NCBI GenBank assembly: GCA_910576385.1 | Contig: CAJTIR010000009.1 | Span: 1 to 64,000, forward strand | Direction of reading: 5' to 3' | Source: Lachnospiraceae bacterium | GTDB lineage: Bacteria > Bacillota > Clostridia > Lachnospirales > Lachnospiraceae | Length of the DNA stretch: 64,000 nucleotides | Shown here: positions 8,363 through 17,012 of the stretch, piece by piece | Position numbering within the stretch: the first letter of the stretch is position 1 | Layout of the letters: the number at the start of each line of letters is the position of its first letter | Position numbers and translations under genes: made by a program | Notes under the pieces: generated by a model | Told to the model about the DNA's origin: nothing | Databases searched by the model: none | What the model saw: only the letters and a program-made list of their open reading frames with translations

Positions 8363-9724
8363 ATGAAGAAGAGAAGAAGATTGGCCAGTCTGCTGATGGG
8401 GATTTTATGTCTGTTTCAAATTTATGCCCTTCCGGTTCAGGCGAAAGAGTATTGGCCCGAGGGACCTGAAATTGCAGGAGATTCAGCAGTGGTTATGGAA
8501 GCATCAACTGGTACAGTGTTATATGAGAAAAATGCTCATGAACATTACTATCCAGCAAGTATTACAAAGATTATGACTAGTATGTTAGCCGTAGAAAATT
8601 CTGATCTTGAGGAAGATGTAACGTTTTCGAAGGATGCGGTATACAAGACGGAGGGTTCTGGAATTTCACGTGATGTAGGTGAAGTGATGACAATGAGAGA
8701 ATGTCTCTATGGACTGATGCTGGAGTCTGCAAATGAGTGCGCATATGCCATTGCTGAACATACCGGCGGCAATTATGATAACTTTATCAAAATGATGAAT
8801 GATAAGGCAAAAGAATTGGGCTGTAAAGATACTAATTTTAATAATCCACATGGACTGCCAGATGAAAACCATTGGACATGCGCTTATGATATTGCATTGA
8901 TTTCCAGGGAAGCCTTAAAAAATGACGTTTTTCGGATGATTGTCAATACCAGACGTTATACGATTCCTCCTACAAACAAACACCAAGAGGAGACATATCT
9001 AAGTAACCATCACAAAATGCGCAATAACTATAAAGGTGATGAGCAGTATTTGTATGATTATTGTATTGGAGGTAAGACCGGTTATACCAGTGTGGCAGGA
9101 AGTACGTTGGCAACATTTGCGGAGAAGGATGGTATGACTTTGATCTGTGTTGTGATGCGTGAGGATAGTCCGAACCATTATGTAGATACAAGAACTTTAT
9201 TTGATTACTGTTTTGAAAATTTCCGGCTGTGGAATGTGGCAGAAAATGAAAAAAATTATGGACGAGATACAGCGGAGAGTAAAATTTTTGAAAACGAAGA
9301 GTCTTTTGTGGGATTGAATCAGGAGGGCTATGTGGTTCTTCCTATGGCTGCTGCCTTTGAGGATGCGGTGCCAAAGATAAAAGAATCGAAAAAAAAGAAT
9401 GATATTATTGGAAAGATTGTATATACCTATGCGGACCGCAAAGTAGGAGGCACTAATATAGAGATCACCGGCTCTAAGGTATCTGAATTTAAATTCCAGA
9501 AATTAATGGAGGAGCCTGAAGTCCCTGAGGAAAAAGTATTTCGGATTGATGTAAAATATATTGTCCTTGTTATCTTAGGAGTGATCTTGCTTGTGGGGCT
9601 TGGTTTTGGGATTTATCATTTGGCAGATAATTTTTATCTGATTCGCTATAAGATTGAGAGCAGGAGACAGCGGAAGCGAAGCTTTAAGGAGATTAAGGTA
9701 AAGAAAAGACGCCATAGAAGATAA
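8363..9724 (+). CDS. D-alanyl-D-alanine carboxypeptidase (DacF/PBP5-like)
   Basis: This S11-family penicillin-binding protein trims the terminal D-Ala from peptidoglycan stem peptides outside the membrane. A signal peptide covers about residues 1-27 (ending PVQA). The active site has all three motifs: SITK (S66, K69), SAN (S122-N124) and KTG (K238). A beta-rich region follows. Residues about 395-420 form a membrane anchor with a basic cytoplasmic tail (RRQRKRSFKEIKVKKRRHRR). PBP5 homologues usually end in an amphipathic helix, so the true transmembrane anchor is a Clostridia-style variant. Start supported by AAGGAG. Confidence 0.93.
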   Translation: MKKRRRLASLLMGILCLFQIYALPVQAKEYWPEGPEIAGDSAVVMEASTGTVLYEKNAHEHYYPASITKIMTSMLAVENSDLEEDVTFSKDAVYKTEGSGISRDVGEVMTMRECLYGLMLESANECAYAIAEHTGGNYDNFIKMMNDKAKELGCKDTNFNNPHGLPDENHWTCAYDIALISREALKNDVFRMIVNTRRYTIPPTNKHQEETYLSNHHKMRNNYKGDEQYLYDYCIGGKTGYTSVAGSTLATFAEKDGMTLICVVMREDSPNHYVDTRTLFDYCFENFRLWNVAENEKNYGRDTAESKIFENEESFVGLNQEGYVVLPMAAAFEDAVPKIKESKKKNDIIGKIVYTYADRKVGGTNIEITGSKVSEFKFQKLMEEPEVPEEKVFRIDVKYIVLVILGVILLVGLGFGIYHLADNFYLIRYKIESRRQRKRSFKEIKVKKRRHRR

Positions 9725-9726
9725 AG

Positions 9727-9825
9727 AATAAGAGACTGTCGCAGTAAGAAGGAAACACATACAGGCTTAATGTTAAGCAATTATGGTATGTTGTTTCTTG
9801 AATATTGCGGCGGTCTCTTTCTCTA
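9727..9825. other. Long imperfect inverted repeat, possible terminator
   Basis: AAGAGACTGTCGCA near 9727 pairs, with two G-U-type mismatches, with TGCGGCGGTCTCTT near 9812-9825. A pyrimidine-rich tail follows. It lies between the converging carboxypeptidase and MATE genes and could terminate one or both. The motif CTGTCGCA also occurs at the edge of a repeat near 30060. Confidence 0.3.
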
Positions 9826-9916
9826 TCAAAAGAAATTTTTTTGTGATATAAAAAACTTTTCAGATGAGATCGCACTATGGCAAGAAGCAATTATACTACT
9901 GGCGATTTGGGGATCG

Positions 9917-11266
9917 TCAGCCAATATGGCTGATTACTTTTCTGTTAATGCGCCACAAAAAGTAACTGCTCATTGCCACTGACATAAGCTCGGCAATGGG
10001 AAATGCCCACCAGATATTGGAGACATTTCCTGTCAGAGAGAGAAGATAAGCCACCGGCAACAGGACGATCAATTGTCGGGCGATGGAGACAATCATACTG
10101 TAGACGCCATTTCCAAGCGCTTGAAATACACTGCCGACTACGATACAGTAGCCTGCAAACAAGAAACTTAGACAGATGGTGCGCAGTGCTGGCACACCTA
10201 CTGAAAGTAATTCCGGTGTGGCATTGAACATACTTAACAGTTGTGCTGGGATTGTTTCCATAATAATCAGGCCAACCAACATAATTCCAACGGCATAGTA
10301 GATACTGGTCTTGGTAGTCTGAATCACTCGTTCCCGTTTTCCAGCTCCGTAATTGTAGGCGATAATGGGAACCATTCCGTTGTTAAGGCCGAAAATCGGC
10401 ATAAAAATAAAACTTTGTAATTTAAAATAAAGTCCAAATACAGTTTGGGCAATGCCAAAGGCAGAAAGAATCAAATTCATTCCATAGGTCATAACAGAAC
10501 CGATTGCCTGTACCACAATCGAGGGCGCGCCAACCGCATAGATTTGGCCTATTAGCCGGAGATTAGGGCGAAATCCGTGCAATTTCAGCCTGACATCATC
10601 GTTATATTTTAAATTAAATAAAATTGCCAGCAGTGCAGCGATAATCTGTCCGGTGACAGTGGCAATGGCGGCTCCGGCAGCTTCCAGCCTTGGGGCGCCA
10701 AAAAGACCGAAAATCAGGATAGGATCAAGGATAATATTGACCAGCGCGCCTGTGCCCTGAGTGATCATGGTGTAGAATGTCTTTCCAGTGGACTGTAACA
10801 GACGTTCAAAGCAAGTCTGCATAAAAATGCCCACAGAAAAAACGGTACAAATTGTCAGATAAGATACTCCATAATTTCGTACCTGTGCCACATCTGTCTG
10901 GCTGTAGATAAAGGCCTTGGCTGCAAGTGCGCCTGCCAGGGCAGTAAGCAGACAACAGACGGCGGATATAAACACACCGTTTGCAGCCACTTCGTTTGCT
11001 TTCTCAAAATCTTGCTGTCCAAGTGTTCGGGAAAGCAGGGCATTGATTCCCACTGCCGTGCCTACAGCCACAGCGATCATCAAAGTTTGTGCCGGAAATG
11101 CCAGTGACACAGCTCGGACAGCATATTCTCCCACACGCGCCACAAAAATACTGTCAACGATATTATATAATGCTTGTACCAGCATGGAAATCATCATTGG
11201 CAGAGACATGGTGATCAGTAATTTTCCAACAGGCATTACCCCCATTTTATTTTCTTGTGTTTCCAT
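9917..11266 (-). CDS. MATE family efflux transporter
   Basis: 449 residues with about 12 membrane segments, the standard MATE size. The opening VGKLLITMSLPMMISMLVQALYNIVDSIFVARVG and the internal repeat near residue 240 are typical of the NorM/DinF-like Bacillota group. It probably exports cationic drugs or metabolites by Na+ or H+ antiport. I chose the ATG at 11266 because AAAGGAG lies seven bases upstream. The frame is open for another 50 codons upstream, but that stretch is not hydrophobic and lacks a site. Transcribed divergently from the AbiEi-like gene. Confidence 0.9.
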   Translation of the reverse strand: METQENKMGVMPVGKLLITMSLPMMISMLVQALYNIVDSIFVARVGEYAVRAVSLAFPAQTLMIAVAVGTAVGINALLSRTLGQQDFEKANEVAANGVFISAVCCLLTALAGALAAKAFIYSQTDVAQVRNYGVSYLTICTVFSVGIFMQTCFERLLQSTGKTFYTMITQGTGALVNIILDPILIFGLFGAPRLEAAGAAIATVTGQIIAALLAILFNLKYNDDVRLKLHGFRPNLRLIGQIYAVGAPSIVVQAIGSVMTYGMNLILSAFGIAQTVFGLYFKLQSFIFMPIFGLNNGMVPIIAYNYGAGKRERVIQTTKTSIYYAVGIMLVGLIIMETIPAQLLSMFNATPELLSVGVPALRTICLSFLFAGYCIVVGSVFQALGNGVYSMIVSIARQLIVLLPVAYLLSLTGNVSNIWWAFPIAELMSVAMSSYFLWRINRKVISHIG

Positions 11267-11442
11267 TTTTATTCTCCTTTTTGAATAGGTCTGGTAAATT
11301 TTCTGTAGATTAAAGTTTACATCAAAATAAATTTTTTGTAAAGAATACTTATTTTTCTCTAATAAAGTTACTTGATTTGACATAAAATTACAATAAGAAT
11401 ATAATAGAAGAACCACCTAAAAGTAAGAGGAGCGGAAAAAAT

Positions 11443-12063
11443 ATGGGGAAAGTCCAAGAAAAGAAGGAAGCGTTGGTACAAAAGCTTCAACAAGAGATGG
11501 AGACCCACGGCGGATTGATGAAAACTTCTCAGCTCTATGAATTATCTATGGATTACCGCAAAATTCGTCAATTTGTATCAGAAGGGATCTTAGAGCGGGT
11601 AAAAAGCGGCTATTATGGAATGGGTTTTTCTATAAAATCTGAGGAAACTATGGTCAGTGAACTATTTAAAGATGGAGTGTTGTGTCTGGAAACAGCTTTG
11701 TACTATCAGGGATATCTAGAAACAAGACCAGCATGTTGGCAGATTGCAGTAGATAAAAATACTTCTAAATCTAGATTTAAGATTAATTATCCTCCCATAC
11801 AGCCCTATTATGCAGAACCAGAAATTTTGCTGTTGGGTGCAGAGGAATTTTTGTTGGGGGAGGGGAAGATGTTTGTCTATGGAAAGGAACGTTTGATCTG
11901 CGATTGTCTTAAATTTGAAGAAAAATTAGATCGAGAGGTGTTACAGAAGATACTTTTTCAATACATTAGGGACTCTCAAAAAGATATACAGAAATTGATG
12001 GAATATGCAAAAATTCGCCGAGTAACCCAAAAAGTACAAAACCGTATTGGAGTATGGCTGTAA
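11443..12063 (+). CDS. AbiEi-like type IV antitoxin / regulator
   Basis: 206 residues. The N-terminal 60 residues form a winged-helix-like segment (GGLMKTSQLYELSMDYRKIRQFVSEGILERVKSGYYG) matching the AbiEi antitoxin N-terminal domain pattern. A larger C-terminal half follows, containing ERLICDCLKFEEKLDREVLQ, as in proteins annotated as AbiEi family. Known AbiEi proteins bind their own promoter and offset the AbiEii nucleotidyltransferase toxin. The partner candidate lies about 200 bases downstream instead of overlapping, which is unusual. Assignment is from family pattern recognition. Confidence 0.7.
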   Translation: MGKVQEKKEALVQKLQQEMETHGGLMKTSQLYELSMDYRKIRQFVSEGILERVKSGYYGMGFSIKSEETMVSELFKDGVLCLETALYYQGYLETRPACWQIAVDKNTSKSRFKINYPPIQPYYAEPEILLLGAEEFLLGEGKMFVYGKERLICDCLKFEEKLDREVLQKILFQYIRDSQKDIQKLMEYAKIRRVTQKVQNRIGVWL

Positions 12064-12259
12064 ATTATAAGATTGCAATCTAAAATGTAATGGTAATTAG
12101 GCCATGCTCTGTAGCTTGCTGTATTTGACTTTCAAGGGGTTCTGATTAGTTACATGTAATGATATTCTAGGAAAAAGCATAAAATTAGATGGAAGTGCGG
12201 TTTTCATATTGAAAGGATTTTGATATTAAAAATATAGAATCGGATTGAGGTGTAGATTG

Positions 12260-13078
12260 ATGGATAATAAGAGAAATTCAGATGAAATGCCATCCATTTA
12301 TATTGCGGCAATTTTGGGTGCAGAAGAAATTCTGAAAAAAATACAATACTCCAAACTGAAGGAAAAATTATTATTGAAAAATGATGATTTCCTGACAGAA
12401 GAGAAATATCATAACCTGTTGGTCGAGCGAATGGAGTTTTTTATACCAGAGGAAGGGATGGAAGAAATATTGAAAGAGCTGCAGCAATTATTGCAGATTC
12501 GTCAAAAGGGTAGGAGGGATGCCAGACCAGGAAGGGCACTGCAATTTTCTTTGGAAATGAAACAGAAACCATATCGAATACCTATGGAAATTCGTCTCAT
12601 TCCATATACTGGACATAAGGTTTATCCGCGGCAGATCAGTGGGACAGGCATATTAGATCAGGAACCCTTCACCTATTATAAATTCCCGTCAGAGGAATAT
12701 CTGGCGTTAGGTTTTTATGAGATTCTAAATGGGCTGGAATTTGTCAAGGATATGTCCTGGTATAAAGATATTTATGAAATTATCCGCAGAGAATCACTGC
12801 AGGGAAGAAAAATTTGGGATAGTTTTGAGCGTCTGATCTCAGAGCATCCGATTCCCTCACTTGAGAAACGTTTAGATACTGTGAAATCCTATAAAGATTA
12901 TGGATATATGAAAAAACGCTGGAAGAGTCAGAGTAGACGCAAAAGAGAATATTATCCCCAGTGGGAACAGGTGGTTGTACTTTTAGGTACATTTTTTACG
13001 CCTATTTTTGATAGCATTATAAACAATGAAATTTTTTTGGGAGATTGGATGCCTCAACTTAAGAGGTTTCTGGATTAA
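12260..13078 (+). CDS. Possible AbiEii-like partner protein, 272 aa
   Basis: I chose ATG 12260 because GAGGTG lies seven bases upstream. A TTG at 12245 is less likely. The C-terminal half (FPSEEYLALGFYEILNGLEFVKDMSWYKDIYEII) resembles the helical region of AbiEii/AbiGii nucleotidyltransferases, where an E-L-E-K-type helix is followed by KD-YD. The N-terminal nucleotidyltransferase GS...D-D signature is not visible. It may be a diverged toxin, an inactive relative or something else. Context after an AbiEi-like gene supports the link. The 3' end is separated from the symporter by a ribosome binding site only. Confidence 0.45.
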   Translation: MDNKRNSDEMPSIYIAAILGAEEILKKIQYSKLKEKLLLKNDDFLTEEKYHNLLVERMEFFIPEEGMEEILKELQQLLQIRQKGRRDARPGRALQFSLEMKQKPYRIPMEIRLIPYTGHKVYPRQISGTGILDQEPFTYYKFPSEEYLALGFYEILNGLEFVKDMSWYKDIYEIIRRESLQGRKIWDSFERLISEHPIPSLEKRLDTVKSYKDYGYMKKRWKSQSRRKREYYPQWEQVVVLLGTFFTPIFDSIINNEIFLGDWMPQLKRFLD

Positions 13079-13094
13079 ATGGGAGGACATGATT

Positions 13095-14507
13095 ATGATT
13101 TTGATGGACATTAATAGTATTTTAAAGACAGTAGATGATTTCGTCTGGGGTCTGCCACTGATTATATTTATCTTAGCGGTGGGCATTTTCTTGACAATCC
13201 GACTAAGAGGGCTTCAAGTACGCAGGCTTTTTTTGGCAGTGCGCAATCTGCTGGCAAATGAAAAGACTGGAGGAGATGGAGAGGTATCCGGTTTTGGGGC
13301 GCTTTGTACAGCACTGTCTGCGACAATAGGAACTGGAAATATTGTCGGCGTAGCCACAGCATTGGTGGCAGGCGGGCCAGGAGCTTTGTTTTGGATGGTG
13401 GTTGCAGCAATTGTTGGTACTGTGACAAAATATGCAGAATGTCTTTTGGCGATTAAGTATCGAGTGGTTGCAGAAGATGGACATATTGTCGGCGGACCGT
13501 TCTATTATATTGAAAAAGGAATGGGGAGAAATTTCAAATGGCTGGGAAAACTGTTTGCATTTTTCGGTGTCGGCGTCGGCCTTTTGGGAATTGGAACTTT
13601 TACACAGATCAATGGAATTACCAGCGCTGTAAACAGTTTTTTCGACCCTGACAATCAGTGGACAGTAGAATTGTTTGACAGAGATTATTCTTGGACAGTG
13701 GTTATCGCAGGAATTATTCTTACTGTTTGTGTGGCACTTGTTCTAATTGGAGGTCTAAAGAGAATCTCAAGTGTGGCAGAAGTGCTGGTGCCGTTTATGG
13801 CAGCTACTTATATTACCGCGGCGCTGTTGATACTAGTGTTTCATGTCAAAGAAATTCCTGCTGCATTTGTGACTATTGTGCAGAGCGCTTTTGGTTTAAA
13901 GGCAGCGGCAGGCGGTGTATTGGGAGCGATGATCGTAGCTATGCAAAAAGGGGTTGCCAGAGGTATTTTTTCTAATGAGGCTGGTCTAGGGAGCGCTCCG
14001 ATTGCGGCAGCGGCTGTGCAGACAGATGAGCCGGCAGCCCAGGGGCTGGTATCTATGCTGGGAACAGTAATTGACACGGTAATTATCTGCACCATGACAG
14101 GACTTACTATTGTGATTACCGGAACCTGGAATATTGGCCTTGATGGTGTGGATGTCACTACAAAGGCGTTTCAGATTGGACTTCCTTTTCAGCCAGCGGT
14201 GTCTTCTTTTATTCTTATGGTTTGTTTGGTCTGTTTTGCATTTACTACGATTCTCGGTTGGGATTATTACAGTGAAAGATGTTTGGAATATCTGGTAGGA
14301 GGCCATCAGGGAGTTTTGAAGGCTTATCGTTGGCTGTACATTCTCTGCGTGTTTATCGGTCCGTTTATGACCGTATCAGCAGTATGGACGATCGCAGATA
14401 TTTTCAATGGCCTGATGGCAGTTCCTAACCTGATTGCCATTATCGCCTTAAATGGCGTGGTTGTGGCTGAGACAAAACAGTATTTAAAAAAGATAGATGG
14501 TAAATGA
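13095..14507 (+). CDS. Sodium:alanine/glycine symporter (AGCS family)
   Basis: 470 residues with about 11 membrane segments. AGCS hallmarks are FGALCTALSATIGTGNIVGVATA near residue 65-90 and ARGIFSNEAGLGSAPIAAAA near residue 285. Members import alanine or glycine with Na+. I chose ATG 13095 because GGAGG sits eight bases upstream; ATG 13089 is only two bases from it. The extreme 3' end (agatagatggtaaa) is part of a tandem duplication with the following intergenic DNA. Probably independent of the SpmAB genes, which converge on it. Confidence 0.93.
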   Translation: MILMDINSILKTVDDFVWGLPLIIFILAVGIFLTIRLRGLQVRRLFLAVRNLLANEKTGGDGEVSGFGALCTALSATIGTGNIVGVATALVAGGPGALFWMVVAAIVGTVTKYAECLLAIKYRVVAEDGHIVGGPFYYIEKGMGRNFKWLGKLFAFFGVGVGLLGIGTFTQINGITSAVNSFFDPDNQWTVELFDRDYSWTVVIAGIILTVCVALVLIGGLKRISSVAEVLVPFMAATYITAALLILVFHVKEIPAAFVTIVQSAFGLKAAAGGVLGAMIVAMQKGVARGIFSNEAGLGSAPIAAAAVQTDEPAAQGLVSMLGTVIDTVIICTMTGLTIVITGTWNIGLDGVDVTTKAFQIGLPFQPAVSSFILMVCLVCFAFTTILGWDYYSERCLEYLVGGHQGVLKAYRWLYILCVFIGPFMTVSAVWTIADIFNGLMAVPNLIAIIALNGVVVAETKQYLKKIDGK

Positions 14508-14632
14508 TTGTTTGTATTTTACATAAGTTGTGCCAGGATTACGCAGGTTACGGTGCTAACTAGATAGATGGTAAATAATTGTTTGTATTTTACATAAGTT
14601 GTGCCAGGATTACGCTGGCTATGGTGCCAACT
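14491..14632. repeat. 71-bp tandem duplication between symporter and spmB ends
   Basis: Two adjacent copies, 14491-14561 and 14562-14632, differ at only a few positions. Each holds the last codons of the symporter (AGATAGATGGTAAAT) and, on the minus strand, the last 14 codons of spmB. The right copy is the real spmB end. The left is a diverged spare tail that would read LVSTVTCVILAQLM before its stop. This indicates a past local duplication that joined the two converging gene ends. Confidence 0.85.
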
Positions 14633-15114
14633 AGCGTGGTAAACAGTGCTCCTGTGAGGGTATAACGAGTCTTTTGTACCTTTGCTGTCATAAAGTAGAT
14701 ACTCATGGTATAGAAGATAGTTTCTGTACAGCTCATCATAATAGAGGTGATCGTGCCATAGAGAGAATCCGGTCCAAATTCCTTGAAAATGTCCAGCACT
14801 AATCCAGTGGCGGCAGAGGAGGAAAACATTTTGACAATGGAAACGGGAACGAGTTCTGCCGGAAAATGCAGCGGCTCGGTGAGGAATCCAAGGGCAGAGG
14901 ACAGAAGATCCAAGAAACCAGAAGCTCTCATGATGCCAACACCGACCATCAATCCAATCAATGTCGGCATGATGCCGATCACGGTCTGAAATCCATCTTT
15001 GGCGCCCTTGATAAAATCATCATAAATGGGATGGTGATTGAGCAGTCCATAGCCAACAATAGAAAAAATTAAAATAGGTATAATAGAGTCAGATAGAAAA
15101 AGGAGGAGATTCAT
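14590..15114 (-). CDS. spmB: Spore maturation protein B
   Basis: 174 residues, all membrane-spanning, matching SpmB (nucleoside-recognition/gate domain). SpmA and SpmB are needed for core dehydration and heat resistance of spores in Bacillus and Clostridium. Its ATG overlaps the spmA stop by four bases, so translation is coupled. The 3' end lies in a tandem duplication shared with the symporter gene. Presence of the pair indicates a spore-forming ancestry. Confidence 0.9.
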   Translation of the reverse strand: MNLLLFLSDSIIPILIFSIVGYGLLNHHPIYDDFIKGAKDGFQTVIGIMPTLIGLMVGVGIMRASGFLDLLSSALGFLTEPLHFPAELVPVSIVKMFSSSAATGLVLDIFKEFGPDSLYGTITSIMMSCTETIFYTMSIYFMTAKVQKTRYTLTGALFTTLVGTIASVILAQLM

Positions 15115-15728
15115 AAGCGCCCTCCTTTTTTATTATATGTATTAGCCGTTGTTTCGGGCAGGCAGGCCATAACTTTGGCAAATATGATGCCGGCCAGCGT
15201 AGAGCAGAAAGTGGCGATCATCGCTGGCCCTAAAATCGCGGTAGGATTTGCGGAACCATATTGACTGCGGTAGACAATCATATTGACTGGAATCAACTGG
15301 AAGGATGAGACATTGAGAATCAGAAAGGTACACATCTCCTTACTAGCCACCTTACTGTTATGGTTGAGTTCCCCCATAGCTTCCATTGCTTTTAATCCCG
15401 CCGGAGTTGCCGCCCAGCCTAGTCCGAACATATTGGCAATGATATTTGCAGAAATATATTCATTGGCCTTATGGTTTTTGGGGATTTTGGGAAACATAAA
15501 GCGCAGTAGTGGATTCATTTTTCGCGCTGCGCCACGGATAATGCCACAATTTTCGGCGATACGCATCAATCCCACCCAGAAAGACATCACGCCCAGCATG
15601 GTGATACATAGGGCGACAGCTTCCTTAGCAGAATCCAAGGCTGCATTGGTGACAGCGGGGAGATTTCCAGTAAAAGCTGCGTAAATAATACCAATTAGAA
15701 TCATAAAACCCCATAAGTAATTCAGCAT
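15111..15728 (-). CDS. spmA: Spore maturation protein A
   Basis: 205 residues from the ATG giving MLNYLWGF, preceded by GGAG ten bases upstream. A longer frame starting 12 codons earlier has no site. It is hydrophobic throughout, with the gate-domain segment NIIANMFGLGWAATPAGLKAM that is conserved in SpmA. It acts with SpmB in the spore membranes. The two genes overlap (ATGA) and form a two-gene operon on the minus strand. Confidence 0.9.
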   Translation of the reverse strand: MLNYLWGFMILIGIIYAAFTGNLPAVTNAALDSAKEAVALCITMLGVMSFWVGLMRIAENCGIIRGAARKMNPLLRFMFPKIPKNHKANEYISANIIANMFGLGWAATPAGLKAMEAMGELNHNSKVASKEMCTFLILNVSSFQLIPVNMIVYRSQYGSANPTAILGPAMIATFCSTLAGIIFAKVMACLPETTANTYNKKGGRL

Positions 15729-15949
15729 AGTATCACTACTCCAAAAGATCAGTTGTTCTATCATATGCAGACGAAAAAAAAGTGTGACGGTTTTTTTGTA
15801 TTTTGTGTTATACTTAAAATGATAATAACTATTCAGAACTGCATGCCGCAGACATCAAACAAATTTGAAGGTCTGAATATAAACTCTCATGGAGTTTTGA
15901 ATAGTTACAAAAATTTCTGTGGAAAAAAGTTCAGTCAGGAGGTATTCTT

Positions 15950-16396
15950 GTGGATAATTTTGATACCATCAATGAAGTTTTAGTAAAGCTGTTTAATGAT
16001 ATTATGGAAATAGAAGAAAAAGCGATTATTACAGAGGAGTTTAAGGACATTTCTAATAATGATATGCATATTATAGAGGCGATCGGCAAAAAGGATTCTA
16101 AAAATATGTCTACGGTCGCCAAAGCATTGTCTGTGACAGTGGGAACATTGACAATTGCAATCAATAATCTGGTCAAAAAAGGATATGTCAATCGGGTCCG
16201 CAGTGAGGAGGACCGCAGGGTGGTGTTAATCTCTCTATCAAGAAAGGGAAGACGTGCCTATGATCATCATGAGAAATTCCATGAGGAGATGATAAAAGCC
16301 ACACTGGCTGGTATGAATGAGGAGCAGACGGAGGTATTGGTAAAGGCATTGCGTAATTTATGTGTGTTTTTTAAAGAATATTCCAAAAAGGGCTAG
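15950..16396 (+). CDS. MarR family transcriptional regulator
   Basis: 148 residues beginning at GTG 15950, which has a strong AGGAGG eight bases upstream. The winged helix covers about residues 35-110 (NMSTVAKALSVTVGTLTIAINNLVKKGYVNRVRSEEDRRVV), with the DR-V wing typical of MarR. The segment YDHHEKFHEEM near residue 103 resembles both FabT (fatty-acid control) and AdcR (zinc) subgroups. No fab genes follow. The next gene encodes a secreted His-rich protein, which makes a metal-sensing role conceivable but unproven. Confidence 0.88.
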   Translation: MDNFDTINEVLVKLFNDIMEIEEKAIITEEFKDISNNDMHIIEAIGKKDSKNMSTVAKALSVTVGTLTIAINNLVKKGYVNRVRSEEDRRVVLISLSRKGRRAYDHHEKFHEEMIKATLAGMNEEQTEVLVKALRNLCVFFKEYSKKG

Positions 16397-16412
16397 GAAA
16401 TTATCTCTAAAT

Positions 16413-16433
16413 ATGTTACAGTGAAGCTAACAT
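16413..16433. promoter_or_regulatory. Candidate operator (inverted repeat)
   Basis: ATGTTA and TAACAT flank a nine-base spacer in the gap between the MarR gene and the secreted His-rich gene. Position and symmetry suit a MarR-type operator. The regulator is only guessed from adjacency. Confidence 0.3.
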
Positions 16434-16488
16434 AATATTGCGCATATAAGGAAACCTAAGGTTTAGAAAAAATAGAGGAGGTATAAAA

Positions 16489-16977
16489 ATGAAGAAAAAA
16501 ATTGTAGCAGTTGTTTGTATGTTGTCTATCCTAGTAGTAGGGGGAGTGACAGTTTCAGCTGCTTCAAGCAGTCATCATGTAGAGGATTGTTCTGTGAATT
16601 ACAATGGTATACATCATAACAGTACTGGTATCGTGAAAACTGTTGTCAATGTAGCTGAGGATAGTTTTCCAGCAGATGTGGCAATCAGAAATTGTCCAGT
16701 TGGAAATGTTTGTGTTTATAATACAGATTGCATTTATCCAGTCTATCCTGATCCAGAGCCAACGGTGGATGATACTAGTTATCAGCCAGAGCCCACACCG
16801 GATGTAAGTTATCAGCCAGAGCCAGTACAGTATACGGATACAACAAGCTATTATGGCGGACATTACCATAATGATGCTTGCTATCAGGATATGTCAAATT
16901 GTCCAGAGTATTACGGTAGCTATAGTTCAGGTGGCGGACATCATGGTGGCGGACATCACGGTGGAAGACATCATTGA
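16489..16977 (+). CDS. Secreted His/Pro-rich small protein, 162 aa
   Basis: A signal peptide covers about residues 1-25 (MKKKIVAVVCMLSILVVGG...SAA). A cysteine-containing middle follows (NCPVGNVCVYNTDC). Next come imperfect repeats of SYQPEPTPD/SYQPEPVQY, then a tail HYHNDACYQDMSNCPEYYG and a terminal GGGHHGGGHHGGRHH. Histidine clusters plus cysteines suggest binding of Zn, Ni or Cu outside the cell. I do not recognise a family. It has AGGAGG before the ATG and a strong terminator after it, so it is a single-gene unit. Next door are a MarR regulator and a convergent MgtE. Confidence 0.75.
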   Translation: MKKKIVAVVCMLSILVVGGVTVSAASSSHHVEDCSVNYNGIHHNSTGIVKTVVNVAEDSFPADVAIRNCPVGNVCVYNTDCIYPVYPDPEPTVDDTSYQPEPTPDVSYQPEPVQYTDTTSYYGGHYHNDACYQDMSNCPEYYGSYSSGGGHHGGGHHGGRHH

Positions 16978-16982
16978 TGACA

Positions 16983-17012
16983 AAAGAATCCCGCGTTTGC
17001 GGGATTCTTTTT
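16983..17012. terminator. Terminator, probably bidirectional
   Basis: AAAGAATCCCGC and GCGGGATTCTTT form a 12-bp stem with a GTTT loop, followed by T residues on the plus strand. It lies between the ends of the His-rich gene and mgtE and touches the mgtE stop codon. Confidence 0.85.

Noticed and set aside
7796-8364. Two frames of 76 and 66 codons between trmB and the carboxypeptidase gene
   Set aside because: They are low-complexity hydrophobic products of AT-rich DNA without ribosome binding sites.
13168-14306. Several long frames on the minus strand inside the symporter gene
   Set aside because: They are shadows of a well-conserved AGCS gene and lack start signals and plausible proteins.
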